Shown in pieces: positions 35,166 through 43,333 of a stretch of DNA of 64,000 bases. This DNA comes from G963717155 sp963717155 (GTDB taxonomy: Bacteria; Actinomycetota; Thermoleophilia; Gaiellales; JALYLC01), in contig OY970326.1 in assembly GCA_963717155.1 (NCBI GenBank), forward strand, positions 4,030,001 to 4,094,000. Direction: 5' to 3'. The stretch's first letter is position 1. Every line of letters starts with the position of its first letter. The position numbers and the translations under genes were made by a program. The notes beneath the pieces are model-generated. The model was not told the DNA's origin and did no database searches. It was given only the letters and a program-made list of their open reading frames with translations.

Positions 35166-36041
35166 ATGGCCGGTGGAACGATGGTGCGCGAGCTCGAGCC
35201 CGGGTCGCTGGTCGAGGCGACCTTCGCCGTGACGCGGAAGGTGCGACGAACGCGTCGGGATGGCCGGGCGTACCTCGACATCGAGCTGGCCGACCGCAGC
35301 GGCCGTGTCCGGGCGCGCGTGTGGGAGGCCGTCGAGCTGCTCGACGGCCGATTCGGCACCGGTGACACCGTGCGCGTCCTCGGACGCGTCGGAAGCTACG
35401 AGGGGCGGGTCGAGCTGGAGCTGCGCGACGTCGAGCGCCTTCCCGACGGCGACCCGCTCGAGCTGGTTCCTGGTGCTCGTCGCGACGTCGACGATCTCGA
35501 CGGCTACCTCGACTTCCTCGTCGCCGAGATCCACGACGACGAGCTGCGCGCCGTGGCCGAGCGGATCCTCGGCGACGCGCCGTACCGGGCGCGCTTCCGC
35601 GCCGCCGCAGCGACCGAGTCCGGGCATCACGCCTACGCGGGCGGGCTCATCGAGCACACCGTCGCGGTCACGGCGCTCTGCCGCGAGACCGCGCAGTGGC
35701 AGCCCGGACTCGACATCGACGTCCTGACGGCCGCTGCCCTGCTGCATGACTGCGGAACGCCGGACGCGCTCGCAGACGGGCCGGTGATCCTCCCGAGCCC
35801 GGAGGGTCTCGCGATGGGCCACGTCCATGCGGGCCTCCGGCGCATCGAGAACGCCGCGTCGCGCGGCAGGCTGCCCCGGGAGCGCCTGCTGCACCTGCTC
35901 GCGTGCGTCGCCGCCCACCACGGGCCGCCCGAGGGTCGCCGCTTCCCGAGCGCCGAGGCGGTCGCGCTGCACGCGGCCAATGCGCTCGACGCCCGGGTTG
36001 CCGAGGCGCGCAGCGCTGCGCGCCTCGAGCAAAAGAGCTAG
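35166..36041 (+). CDS. OB-fold and HD-domain protein (YhaM-like 3'-5' exoribonuclease)
   Basis: A 291-residue protein with an N-terminal OB fold (about 10-95: FAVTRKVRRTRRDGRAYLDI to VELELRDVERL) and a C-terminal HD phosphohydrolase domain. The metal ligands appear as HHAYAGGLIEHT, LLHDCGTP (the HD pair) and the AAHHG motif. This arrangement is that of the YhaM/CBF1 exonucleases that degrade RNA or ssDNA 3' to 5'. ATG 35166 is chosen by its place 8 bases after a -10 box; ATG 35181 is an alternative. Its stop overlaps the msrA stop at CTAG 36038-36041. Confidence 0.82.
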   Translation: MAGGTMVRELEPGSLVEATFAVTRKVRRTRRDGRAYLDIELADRSGRVRARVWEAVELLDGRFGTGDTVRVLGRVGSYEGRVELELRDVERLPDGDPLELVPGARRDVDDLDGYLDFLVAEIHDDELRAVAERILGDAPYRARFRAAAATESGHHAYAGGLIEHTVAVTALCRETAQWQPGLDIDVLTAAALLHDCGTPDALADGPVILPSPEGLAMGHVHAGLRRIENAASRGRLPRERLLHLLACVAAHHGPPEGRRFPSAEAVALHAANALDARVAEARSAARLEQKS

Positions 36042-36697
36042 TCGGCGGCTACGCCGACGCCGATCGGGCAGGAGACGCCCGTGCCGGCGAGCCCGCAGTA
36101 CCCGTTCGGATTCTTCTGCAGGTACTGCTGGTGGTACTCCTCGGCCGGGTAGAACGGGCCGGCCTCGGCGATCTCGGTCGTGATCTGCCCGCGGTGGTTC
36201 GCGGCGAGCGCCGCGGCGTAGGCGTCGCGTGACGCGCGGACGATCTCGCCCTGCTCGGGCGTCGTGTAGTAGATCGCCGACCGGTACTGCGTGCCGACGT
36301 CGTTGCCCTGGCGCATGCCCTGCGTGGGGTCGTGCTCCTCCCAGAACGTGCGCAGCAGCTCGGCGAGCGGCAGCTCGGCCGGGCGGAACGCTACGAGGAC
36401 GACCTCGGCGTGGCCCGTGCGTCCGCTGCATACCTCGCGGTACGTCGCGTTCGGGGTGCTGCCGCCGGCATAGCCCACCGCCGTGGTGTACACGCCGGGG
36501 AGCTGCCAGAAGAGGCGCTCGGCCCCCCAGAAGCACCCCATGCCCAGCAGGATGTACTCGACACCCTCGGGGAACGGGGGAAGCAGCGGCGTTCCCAGCA
36601 CGACGTGACGGTCGGGCACGGGGATTGCCTCGTCCCGTCCGGGCAGTGCCTCGGGAGGGCCGGGTACCTGAGAGCTCTTGGTGCGAAAGATATTCAT
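36038..36697 (-). CDS. msrA: Peptide methionine-S-sulfoxide reductase MsrA
   Basis: Repairs oxidised methionine. The catalytic GCFWGAERLF motif, the GYAGG segment and the C-terminal EEYHQQYL are visible, and the C-terminal part has GYCGLAGTGVSC with resolving cysteines. The 219 residues have about 45 extra N-terminal residues before VEYILLGMGCFWG, which resemble the linker of longer MsrA forms. ATG 36697 has AAGGAT upstream. No MsrB is adjacent. Confidence 0.93.
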   Translation of the reverse strand: MNIFRTKSSQVPGPPEALPGRDEAIPVPDRHVVLGTPLLPPFPEGVEYILLGMGCFWGAERLFWQLPGVYTTAVGYAGGSTPNATYREVCSGRTGHAEVVLVAFRPAELPLAELLRTFWEEHDPTQGMRQGNDVGTQYRSAIYYTTPEQGEIVRASRDAYAAALAANHRGQITTEIAEAGPFYPAEEYHQQYLQKNPNGYCGLAGTGVSCPIGVGVAAD

Positions 36698-36766
36698 CAG
36701 ATCCTTAGTCTCGCAGACGACGGGTGCCGTTCCACGTGAGAAACCGGCTGTTTCGTCTGCTGTTCG

Positions 36767-36780
36767 TTTCACAGGTGAAA
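36767..36780. promoter_or_regulatory. Palindrome upstream of the YihY gene
   Basis: TTTCAC-AG-GTGAAA is a perfect 6-base-arm palindrome in the 87-base gap between msrA and the YihY-family gene, ending 4 bases before the ATG at 36785. Its right arm (AGGTGAAAA) could also act as the ribosome site, so a bound repressor or an RNA hairpin there would control translation. No other strong signal is seen in this gap apart from CACGTG at 36733-36738. Confidence 0.45.
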
Positions 36781-36784
36781 ACGA

Positions 36785-37696
36785 ATGCGTGGAGGTGAAA
36801 GTTCCGCGCGCACCCCTACAGTCCCAAGGGTGACGACCGGCGCCTCGCAACGATCTCGCGGGGCGCTCGCACGCCTGTACTCGCGTCTGCTCGCACAGCG
36901 CGAGCCGCTCGAGCGCTCGCTGGTCGGCCGCATGGTCCTGCGATTCGACATCATCGACGGCAACGACCGGGCCGCAGTCCTCGCGCTGAACGCGCTGCTC
37001 TCGCTGATCCCGCTCGCCGTGCTCGGCGTCGCGATCGCGCACGTCAACGGGATCACGTCAGGCAACTACGCCGACGGGCTCTCCGACGTGCTGAACCTGC
37101 ACGGTCGCACGTCGCAGTACGTCCACGACGCCTCGGCCAGCGTGAACGCGAGCATCCGGAGCGCCACCGTCATCGGGATCGGCGGCCTGCTCTGGACCGC
37201 GTTCGGGTTCACGAGCGCTCTCTGGCGCATCTACGACCGCGCGTGGGGCGGCCACTCCCACGCAGGTCCGCGTGCGTACATTCGCGGCTTCACCTGGCTC
37301 CTCATGTTCACGGTCATCCACGCGTTCGTCGCGCTCGCGCGGAGCGACATGGGACACAGCACGTGGGACGGCGCCGAGGTGCTGGTGCTGCAGCTCGTCC
37401 TCGGATTCGGGGTGTGGGTCGTATCGCCGTCGCTGCTGCTCGGGCGCCGTCTCCCACTGCGCGTCGTCGCGCCCGGGGCCGCCCTCACCGCCGTGGGAAC
37501 GGTCGCGTTCCTCATCGGCAGCTCGCTCGTCATGCCAGGCCTCGTCGACGACTACGCGGCGCCCCTCGGCCCGATCGGCGTCGCGATCGCCCTCGGATTC
37601 TGGTTGTGGGCGATCGCCTACCTCTGGGTGGCGAGCGCCGTCGTGACCGCCGTGCTCGCCGAGGATGCGCTCGAGCGCGAGCTGGACGACGAGTGA
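36785..37696 (+). CDS. YihY/BrkB family inner-membrane protein
   Basis: Integral membrane protein with about six transmembrane helices in 303 residues. Family features: ALNALLSLIPLAVLGVAI, SVNASIRSATVIGIGGLLWT, SALWRIYDRAWG, and later MPGLVDDYAAPLG plus LGFWLWAIAYLWVAS. The family is widespread with no settled function. ATG 36785 has an AGGTG box 7 bases upstream; GTG 36830 is an alternative that would be leaderless (TACAGT, 36817-36822). It ends against the YchF stop with no gap. Confidence 0.85.
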   Translation: MRGGESSARTPTVPRVTTGASQRSRGALARLYSRLLAQREPLERSLVGRMVLRFDIIDGNDRAAVLALNALLSLIPLAVLGVAIAHVNGITSGNYADGLSDVLNLHGRTSQYVHDASASVNASIRSATVIGIGGLLWTAFGFTSALWRIYDRAWGGHSHAGPRAYIRGFTWLLMFTVIHAFVALARSDMGHSTWDGAEVLVLQLVLGFGVWVVSPSLLLGRRLPLRVVAPGAALTAVGTVAFLIGSSLVMPGLVDDYAAPLGPIGVAIALGFWLWAIAYLWVASAVVTAVLAEDALERELDDE

Positions 37697-38773
37697 TCAG
37701 ACGTTGAAGCGGATGTTCAGCACCTCGCCGTCGAGCACGACGTAGTCGCGTCCCTCGACGCGCAGCAGGCCGCGCTTCTTCGCCTCCTCGGGCGATCCGC
37801 ACTCGACCAGGTCGCGCCAGCCGATCACCTCGGCGCGGATGAACCCGCGTGCGATGTCGGAGTGGATCTTGCCGGCCGCCTCGACAGCCGTGGACCCCTC
37901 TCGCACGGTCCACGCACGCGCCTCCATCGGCCCGGCGGTGAAGAACGAGATCAGCCCGAGCGCGCGGTAGCAGGCACGGGCCAGCCGCGGCATCCCCGGC
38001 TCGTCGAGACCGAGATCGCGCAGGAAGGCCTCCCGCTCGGCGACGTCCTCGAGCTCGGCGAGCTCGGCCTCGAAACGAGCGGCGACCGCGACGACCTCGG
38101 CGCCGCGCTCGCTCGCGTAGGCCGTGAGCGCGGCGACTCGCTCGGCGTCGCCCCCCTCGTCGACGTTGGCGACGTAGATCATCGGCTTGCGGGTCAGCAG
38201 GTCGAGCCCGTCCGGCAGCGCGCCCTCGAACGCGCTCGCCGGGGCACCCTCGTCGAGGTGGGCCATCAGCCGCTCCAGGGTCGCGAGGTCGTCACGCGCC
38301 GCCTTCTCACCCACCCGCGCGGCCTTCGAGACACGCTCGCGGCGACGCTCGACGAGCGCCTGGTCGGCCAGCAGGAGCTCGAGGTCGACCGTCTCGGCAT
38401 CGGCAACCGGATCGACGCGACCGTCGACATGAGCGACTGCCTCGTCCTCGAAGCAGCGCACGACGTGCGTCAGCGCGTCGGTCGTGCGGAGGTGGCCGAG
38501 GTACTCGCCGCCCAGCCCGTCGGACGCGCCCGCGCCGCGCACCAGGCCGGAGACGTCGGCGAAGCCCACCGTGGCCGGCACCTGCTCACGCGCCGACACG
38601 GCGGCGGCGAGCAGCGCGATCCGCTCGTCCGGGACCGACGCGACACCGACGTTCGCGGACGTCTTCACGGCCGCGAACGATGTGACTGCCGCGCCCGACT
38701 CCGTCAGCGCGTTGAACAGCGTGGTCTTGCCGACGTTCGGAAGCCCGACGATCCCAACCTCGAGGCTCGCCAT
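37697..38773 (-). CDS. ychF: YchF/OLA1 family ribosome-associated GTPase/ATPase
   Basis: Obg-family P-loop protein of 358 residues, unusual in preferring ATP. G1 is GLPNVGKTT, switch sequence VGFADVSGLVRGAGASDGLG, G4 the variant NVDE in VANVDEGG (which relaxes guanine specificity), and the C-terminal TGS domain runs from RAWTVREGSTAVEAAGKIH to the end. It binds ribosomes and is linked to translation and stress. ATG 38773 is the family start. The gene runs to the stop codon of the convergent YihY gene. Confidence 0.94.
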   Translation of the reverse strand: MASLEVGIVGLPNVGKTTLFNALTESGAAVTSFAAVKTSANVGVASVPDERIALLAAAVSAREQVPATVGFADVSGLVRGAGASDGLGGEYLGHLRTTDALTHVVRCFEDEAVAHVDGRVDPVADAETVDLELLLADQALVERRRERVSKAARVGEKAARDDLATLERLMAHLDEGAPASAFEGALPDGLDLLTRKPMIYVANVDEGGDAERVAALTAYASERGAEVVAVAARFEAELAELEDVAEREAFLRDLGLDEPGMPRLARACYRALGLISFFTAGPMEARAWTVREGSTAVEAAGKIHSDIARGFIRAEVIGWRDLVECGSPEEAKKRGLLRVEGRDYVVLDGEVLNIRFNV

Positions 38774-38828
38774 CAGCGCATCAGGAGCGCGTAGAAGCCG
38801 CCGGCGGCAGCGAGCTCGACCGAGCGGC

Positions 38829-39056
38829 TCACGGCGTGCCGAAGCCGAGCTTGCGATCGCGCTCGCCGCGACGGACCCACGCGACGTCGTCCGTGCGGAT
38901 GAACCAGTGCGAGCCGTCGCCCGCGAGCTCGACCAGGCCGCCGCCGCCCGAGGCGAGCGCCGCCTCGAGGCGCGCGAGCTGATCGGGCGGCAGCTCGCCG
39001 CCCGTCGTTCCACCGCCCTTGAATCCGATCTCGAAACGCACGCGATCATCCGTCAT
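38829..39056 (-). CDS. Small conserved-looking hypothetical protein, coupled to epimerase
   Basis: A 75-residue protein. ATG 39056 overlaps the stop of the epimerase gene by 4 bases (ATGA), and good coding character runs to a TGA at 38829. The pattern VRFEIGFKGG...LPPDQLARLEAALASGG...VELAGDGSHWFIRTDDVAWVRRG faintly recalls the small DUF3107 proteins, but I cannot claim it. Probably soluble, alpha/beta, with a Gly-rich turn. It lies 55 bases upstream of ychF on the same strand, so the three genes may share an mRNA. Function unknown. Confidence 0.7.
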   Translation of the reverse strand: MTDDRVRFEIGFKGGGTTGGELPPDQLARLEAALASGGGGLVELAGDGSHWFIRTDDVAWVRRGERDRKLGFGTP

Positions 39057-39487
39057 GGTGCCTCCTCAGCGTCCGGGCCCTGACGGCCCACCAACTCGAC
39101 CAGCACGCCGCCCATCGTCTCCGGATGGACGAACGCCACCGGACCGTACAGGCCCTGACGTGGCACCTCGTCCACGAGGGTCGCGCCGGCGGCACGCAGC
39201 ACGGCCAGCTCGGCCGCGACGTCGTCGACGCAGAAGGCGACATGGTGCATGCCGTCGCCGCGACGCTCGAGGAAGCGGCCGACCGGCGTATCGGTACCGG
39301 TCGGCGAGAGGAGCTCGATCCGTCCCGCGCCCGTCTGGAGCGCTACCGCGCGCACACCCTGCGACGGAACCTCCTCCTCGGCCTCGACCTCGGCGCCGAG
39401 CAGCGAGCACCAGCGCGCGACCGCAGCGTCGAGATCCGCGACCGCGATGCCCACGTGGTGCAGGTCACGGGCGGCCACGACGCGCAT
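39053..39487 (-). CDS. Methylmalonyl-CoA epimerase
   Basis: Interconverts (R)- and (S)-methylmalonyl-CoA, used in propionyl-CoA and odd-chain metabolism. The 144-residue VOC protein has the family ligand pattern: LHHVGIAV (His), a later GMHHVAFCV (His) and GVLVELVG (Glu). Domain order and length are typical, and the ethylmalonyl-type variant is possible. ATG 39487 follows a weak CATTGT -10-like box by 6 bases. The mutase is not in the window. Confidence 0.87.
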   Translation of the reverse strand: MRVVAARDLHHVGIAVADLDAAVARWCSLLGAEVEAEEEVPSQGVRAVALQTGAGRIELLSPTGTDTPVGRFLERRGDGMHHVAFCVDDVAAELAVLRAAGATLVDEVPRQGLYGPVAFVHPETMGGVLVELVGRQGPDAEEAP

Positions 39488-39534
39488 CGTGCCACAATGG
39501 GCGTCCTAGTCGATCCCCTTGAGGAGTACCGGTA

Positions 39535-39849
39535 ATGGGCTTTTTGGACAAGGTCAAAGAGAAGGCCGCGGAGGCCATCGAGCAGGGCAAGGATGTCGCG
39601 CAGGGACAGCAGCTGAAGCTGCAGCTCAAGAAGCTCGAGGCTGAGGAGGAAGAGGCGCTCGCAGCGTTCGGCAACGCCGCCTTCACGCTGTACGAGGCGG
39701 GGACCCTCTCGATGTCGTCCGATCTCGCCGCTGCCGCGGAGCGCATCCGCACCGCACGCACGGCGATCGAGGAGAAGAAGGCCGAGGCGAGCGCAGCGGG
39801 CGCCGAGGCAGACGACGGGGCAAACGGGGCGGACTCGCCTGCCAGCTAG
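39535..39849 (+). CDS. Small coiled-coil protein
   Basis: A 104-residue acidic protein. MGFLDKVKEKAAEAIEQGKD looks like an amphipathic, membrane-touching N-terminal helix; residues 25-85 are a long heptad-rich helix (LKLQLKKLEAEEEEALAAF...), and the end is Ala/Asp-rich and disordered. GAGGAG lies 8 bases before ATG 39535. Its TAG overlaps that of the FtsH-like gene at CTAG 39846-39849. I do not recognise the family. Confidence 0.75.
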   Translation: MGFLDKVKEKAAEAIEQGKDVAQGQQLKLQLKKLEAEEEEALAAFGNAAFTLYEAGTLSMSSDLAAAAERIRTARTAIEEKKAEASAAGAEADDGANGADSPAS

Positions 39850-41402
39850 CCGGCAGGCTCGCGGCGCGCATCGCGCGACGCGGCAACCCCCATGACCCGG
39901 CCGACCTCTTCGGAGTGCACGCGCTCGGGCTTGATGTCGGCCAGCAATGCGGCGAGCTGCGTGCGGTCGAGCGACTCGTGCTCCAGCAGCTGCTCGGCGA
40001 GCAGGTCGAGAGCCTCGCGATGCAGGCTCAGCAGCCGCATCGCCTCCTCGAAGGCCGCGTTGGTCAGGCGCTCCTGCTCGGCGTCTCGGAGCCGCTTCGT
40101 CTCCTCGGAGAGGCTCTGGTCTGCGGCGAGGAGCGTGCGCGACTCGACGATGGAGCCCATCCCGAGCTCGCAGACCATCCAGCGCGCGATCTTGCTCACC
40201 TGCTCGAGGTCGGACATCGCGCCCGACGACATCCGACCGAACACGAGGATCTCCGACACGCGACCGGAGAGGCTCATGGTCATCTCGTCGCACAGCTCCT
40301 CGCGCGTCACGAGGAACCGCTCCTCGTCGGGGAGGCTCCACGCGTATCCGAGCGCCGTGCCACGGGGAATGATCGTCACCTTGTGCACGGGCGGCATGCC
40401 GAGCAGGTGCGACATCAGCGCATGCCCTGCCTCGTGATAGGCGATGATCCGCTTCTCTTTCTCGTTGATCGCGCGATGGCTCAGCAGGCCGGCGACGACC
40501 CGCTCGAGCGCGTCGTCGAAGTCGCGCGACGAGATGCTCAGGCGATGCGCGCGACCCGCGCGGATCGCGGCCTCGTTGCAGAGGTTCGCGAGGTCTGCAC
40601 CGGTCAGCCCCGACGTCGTCCGTGCGATCGCATCGAGGTCGACGTCGTCGCCGAGCGGCTTCCCGCGCGTGTGCACCGCGATGATCGCCCGCCGGCCTCC
40701 GATGTCGGGCGGCGGCACGAGGACCTGACGATCGAACCGGCCGGGGCGCAGCAGGGCCACGTCGAGATGGTCGAGACGGTTGGTCGAGGCCATCACGACC
40801 ACGCCCGCCGCATCGGCGAAGCCATCGAGCTCGATCAGAAGCTGGTTGAGCGTCTGGTCGGCCTCGCGGTTGAACGTGCCTCCCGAGCGGGCCATGCCGA
40901 CCGCGTCGAGCTCGTCGATGAAGATGATCGCGGGGGCGTTCGCCCGAGCGGTCTCGAAGAGCTTGCGGATGCGTGCCGAGCCGAGCCCGACGTACATCTC
41001 GACGAACGACGACGCCGACTGCGAGAAGAACGACGCGCCGGACTCACCTGCGACGGCCTTGGCCAGCAGCGTCTTGCCGGTTCCCGGAGGGCCGTGCAGA
41101 AGCACGCCCTTGGGCACGCGCGCGCCGAGCTTCGCGAAGCGCTCGGGCTCGCGCAGGAACTCGACGATCTCCATCAGCTCCGCGCGCGGCTCCTCGACGC
41201 CGGCGACGTCCTCCCACCTGACCGACGTCTGCTCCGGCTTGAGCGGAGCGGTGGGCGCCACCTTCGGCATCAGCTTGACCGTCCGCCAGATCAGGTAGAC
41301 GAGCAGGCTCAGGAGGAGCACCGGAAGCCACGTGAGGACGACCGCTATCAGCTCGTGGCGCGCGGCATCGAGCGCGGAGCCGATGCTGGCCGCGACGAAC
41401 AT
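39846..41402 (-). CDS. FtsH-like membrane AAA+ zinc metalloprotease, short N-terminus
   Basis: ATP-driven protease of 518 residues. A single N-terminal hydrophobic helix (about 17-45: LIAVVLTWLPVLLLSLLVYLIW) replaces the usual pair of helices and their outside domain. The AAA module has GPPGTGKTLLAKA (Walker A), IIFIDELDAVG (Walker B), the pore loop FVEMYVGLG and the second-region TNRLDHLDVALLRPGRFDRQ. The protease domain keeps HEAGH with a downstream Asp in SGAMSDLEQ. It differs from standard FtsH in length (usually 600-700) and in missing the periplasmic domain, so it is probably a paralogue. ATG 41402. Confidence 0.85.
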   Translation of the reverse strand: MFVAASIGSALDAARHELIAVVLTWLPVLLLSLLVYLIWRTVKLMPKVAPTAPLKPEQTSVRWEDVAGVEEPRAELMEIVEFLREPERFAKLGARVPKGVLLHGPPGTGKTLLAKAVAGESGASFFSQSASSFVEMYVGLGSARIRKLFETARANAPAIIFIDELDAVGMARSGGTFNREADQTLNQLLIELDGFADAAGVVVMASTNRLDHLDVALLRPGRFDRQVLVPPPDIGGRRAIIAVHTRGKPLGDDVDLDAIARTTSGLTGADLANLCNEAAIRAGRAHRLSISSRDFDDALERVVAGLLSHRAINEKEKRIIAYHEAGHALMSHLLGMPPVHKVTIIPRGTALGYAWSLPDEERFLVTREELCDEMTMSLSGRVSEILVFGRMSSGAMSDLEQVSKIARWMVCELGMGSIVESRTLLAADQSLSEETKRLRDAEQERLTNAAFEEAMRLLSLHREALDLLAEQLLEHESLDRTQLAALLADIKPERVHSEEVGRVMGVAASRDARREPAG

Positions 41403-41437
41403 GTTTCATCCGTCGGCAGTCGCGCGGTCGATCTTGA

Positions 41438-42535
41438 CTACAACACGCGAGTCAGTCGCGGATTGGGCAGCTCGGCACGTCCAGCCTTCGCGGCCGGCAG
41501 GCCGTCGCAGCGAACGACGTCGGCGGTGAAGTCGTTCTCGCCGCGAATCAGGCTCGAGCCCACGCCGTAGGCGTCGACCGGGACGCCGGCGGCCTCGAAC
41601 TCGCGGATCTTGCGCGCGGAGAATCCGCCGGAGACGACGATGCGCACGTCCTGCCGGCCCTCGCGGTCGAGCGCCTCGCGGACCTTCGCGACGAGCTGCG
41701 GATTGACGCCGCGCGGGTCGAAACGGCCCATCTCGCTCCACAGGGCACGGTCGACCATCGTCGAGGAGGTGTCGAGACGGACTCCCCAGAGCCGCGGGCC
41801 GAGCGCTCGGGCAACTTCGACGGCCGTCCTGACGGAGTCGTTCTCGAAGTCGACGAGCACGACGATGTCGAGGTCCTGGTGGGTCGCCGCGAAGCGCTCT
41901 GCGGCGAGCGCGGTGTCGCCACCGTAGGCCGCGATCAGCCCGTGGGGAACGGTTCCGGCGCCGCGACCTCCCCACCACGAGGCCTGAGCGTCGGTCGAGA
42001 CCCCGATCGCCCCGGCCACGTGGGCCGCGTAGCCGTCCCCGGTCTGCACGCGATGGTGGTCGTGCCGGGCGGGGAAGTACAGGATCGCCTTGCCGTTCGC
42101 GGCCTCGACCACCTCGCGCACGTTGCGCGAGATCAGCGTCCGGCGCGCAAGGACGCCCAGGTAGACCGTCTCGAGATGGCAGAACAGCGAGTAGTCGCCC
42201 TCGATCGTCATGACCGTCTCCCACGGCTCGATCTCGTCGCCGTCGAAGAGGGCGTGCACCGCCAGCTCGCTCCAGCCCGACACCCAGTCGCCGCCGGCGT
42301 CGCGCCGGCCGCTGCACTCGCGCAGGACCGCGATCGCCTCGTCCATCCCACCCAGCACGGAGCGATGGCGCTGGAACACCTGCATCACGACGCGTGGGTG
42401 GTGCGCCTCCGCCTCGAGCGTCGTCTTCGTGAAGACGAAGTACGCGTCCGAGTAGTGGCCGTCGCGCATCTTCTCGACGGGCAGGTCGAACACGTCCGAT
42501 GGGAGACGGGCGCGTGCCGCCCGAGCGGTTGCCAC
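41438..42535 (-). CDS. Nicotinate phosphoribosyltransferase-like protein
   Basis: Type II phosphoribosyltransferase fold, related to nicotinate and quinolinate enzymes of NAD synthesis. The 365 residues are shorter than most NAPRTases. Recognisable stretches: GDYSLFCHLETVYLGVL, the GVRLDTSSTM segment, and VSGGFSARKIREFEAAGVPVD followed by YGVGSSL, all typical of NAPRTase. GTG 42535 is used. Fit to nicotinate rather than quinolinate is inferred from those motifs. It sits 6 bases after the DUF1385 gene and 35 bases before the FtsH-like gene on one strand. Confidence 0.8.
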   Translation of the reverse strand: MATARAARARLPSDVFDLPVEKMRDGHYSDAYFVFTKTTLEAEAHHPRVVMQVFQRHRSVLGGMDEAIAVLRECSGRRDAGGDWVSGWSELAVHALFDGDEIEPWETVMTIEGDYSLFCHLETVYLGVLARRTLISRNVREVVEAANGKAILYFPARHDHHRVQTGDGYAAHVAGAIGVSTDAQASWWGGRGAGTVPHGLIAAYGGDTALAAERFAATHQDLDIVVLVDFENDSVRTAVEVARALGPRLWGVRLDTSSTMVDRALWSEMGRFDPRGVNPQLVAKVREALDREGRQDVRIVVSGGFSARKIREFEAAGVPVDAYGVGSSLIRGENDFTADVVRCDGLPAAKAGRAELPNPRLTRVL

Positions 42536-42541
42536 AGCGTG

Positions 42542-43333
42542 TTACGCCGCGCGTGCCTCAGCCTTCAGCAGCTCGTCGAGGGCGCGATCGGCGACCTCGA
42601 GCTGCTCGGCAGAGGGCTCCTCGGTTGCGACGGCGCGCTGGAAGGCGAACCCCGGCCGGGAGAGGAGGTTCGAGACACGCGTGCCACGGTTGCGATCGGC
42701 CCAGGCGAACACCTCGACGGCGACGCCCATCGCGACGAGCGAGCCGCCGAGACGTCCGAGCTTGCGGGCTCGCTCGGGCAGGCGAGCGGCGAGCAGGTTC
42801 GCCGTCGCGGTCGCGGCGACGAGCGGGCCCACGAGGTGCGTGCCGCAACGCTCGTGCTCCTTCGAGACGTCGACGGCGTGACCGCCATGCTCGTACGCCC
42901 CGATCGCCTTGTGCTCGGCGCCGTGGTAGCCGGCCAGCTCGCGTGACGAGCGCAACGCGACGAGCGGGGGCACCAGGCCGACGAACGCCGCCAGCGACTC
43001 CGTGCGGCCGGCCGATAGCTTGCTGCGCCGCAGCCCGCCGGTCGCGAGCGAGGTCGCGGCGACGGCCGCCGCGACGCGGGCGTCCTCGAACGGCAGACGC
43101 GCCTCGGGAAGGCCGCGCCGCACGATCGGCAGCAGCGCGAGCATCTCGCCCATGCGCGCCACGCCGCGGACGAGCGGCAGCCGCAGCACCGCGGCCGGCA
43201 GCTCCGGCTTGCGGCCGGATGCCGCGTGGATGGTGCCGTCGGCAGCGCGCACGGCAGCCGCCCAGGAGGTCGGGCCGTGCACCAGCAGGCCGTTTCGCAG
43301 GGCCATTCCGCCAAGCCTCAATGGGTCGCTCAT
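42542..43333 (-). CDS. DUF1385 membrane-associated protein
   Basis: A 263-residue DUF1385 protein; the family block ELAGYHGAEHKAIGAYEHG is diagnostic, with HERCGTHLVGPLVA following. It has one or two hydrophobic segments (VRGVARMGEMLALLPIV; LVAMGVAVEVFAWA). The family is often annotated as a metal-dependent enzyme but its activity is unknown. ATG 43333 is in an ATGA overlap with the M20 gene. A much longer upstream frame is not real. Confidence 0.85.
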   Translation of the reverse strand: MSDPLRLGGMALRNGLLVHGPTSWAAAVRAADGTIHAASGRKPELPAAVLRLPLVRGVARMGEMLALLPIVRRGLPEARLPFEDARVAAAVAATSLATGGLRRSKLSAGRTESLAAFVGLVPPLVALRSSRELAGYHGAEHKAIGAYEHGGHAVDVSKEHERCGTHLVGPLVAATATANLLAARLPERARKLGRLGGSLVAMGVAVEVFAWADRNRGTRVSNLLSRPGFAFQRAVATEEPSAEQLEVADRALDELLKAEARAA

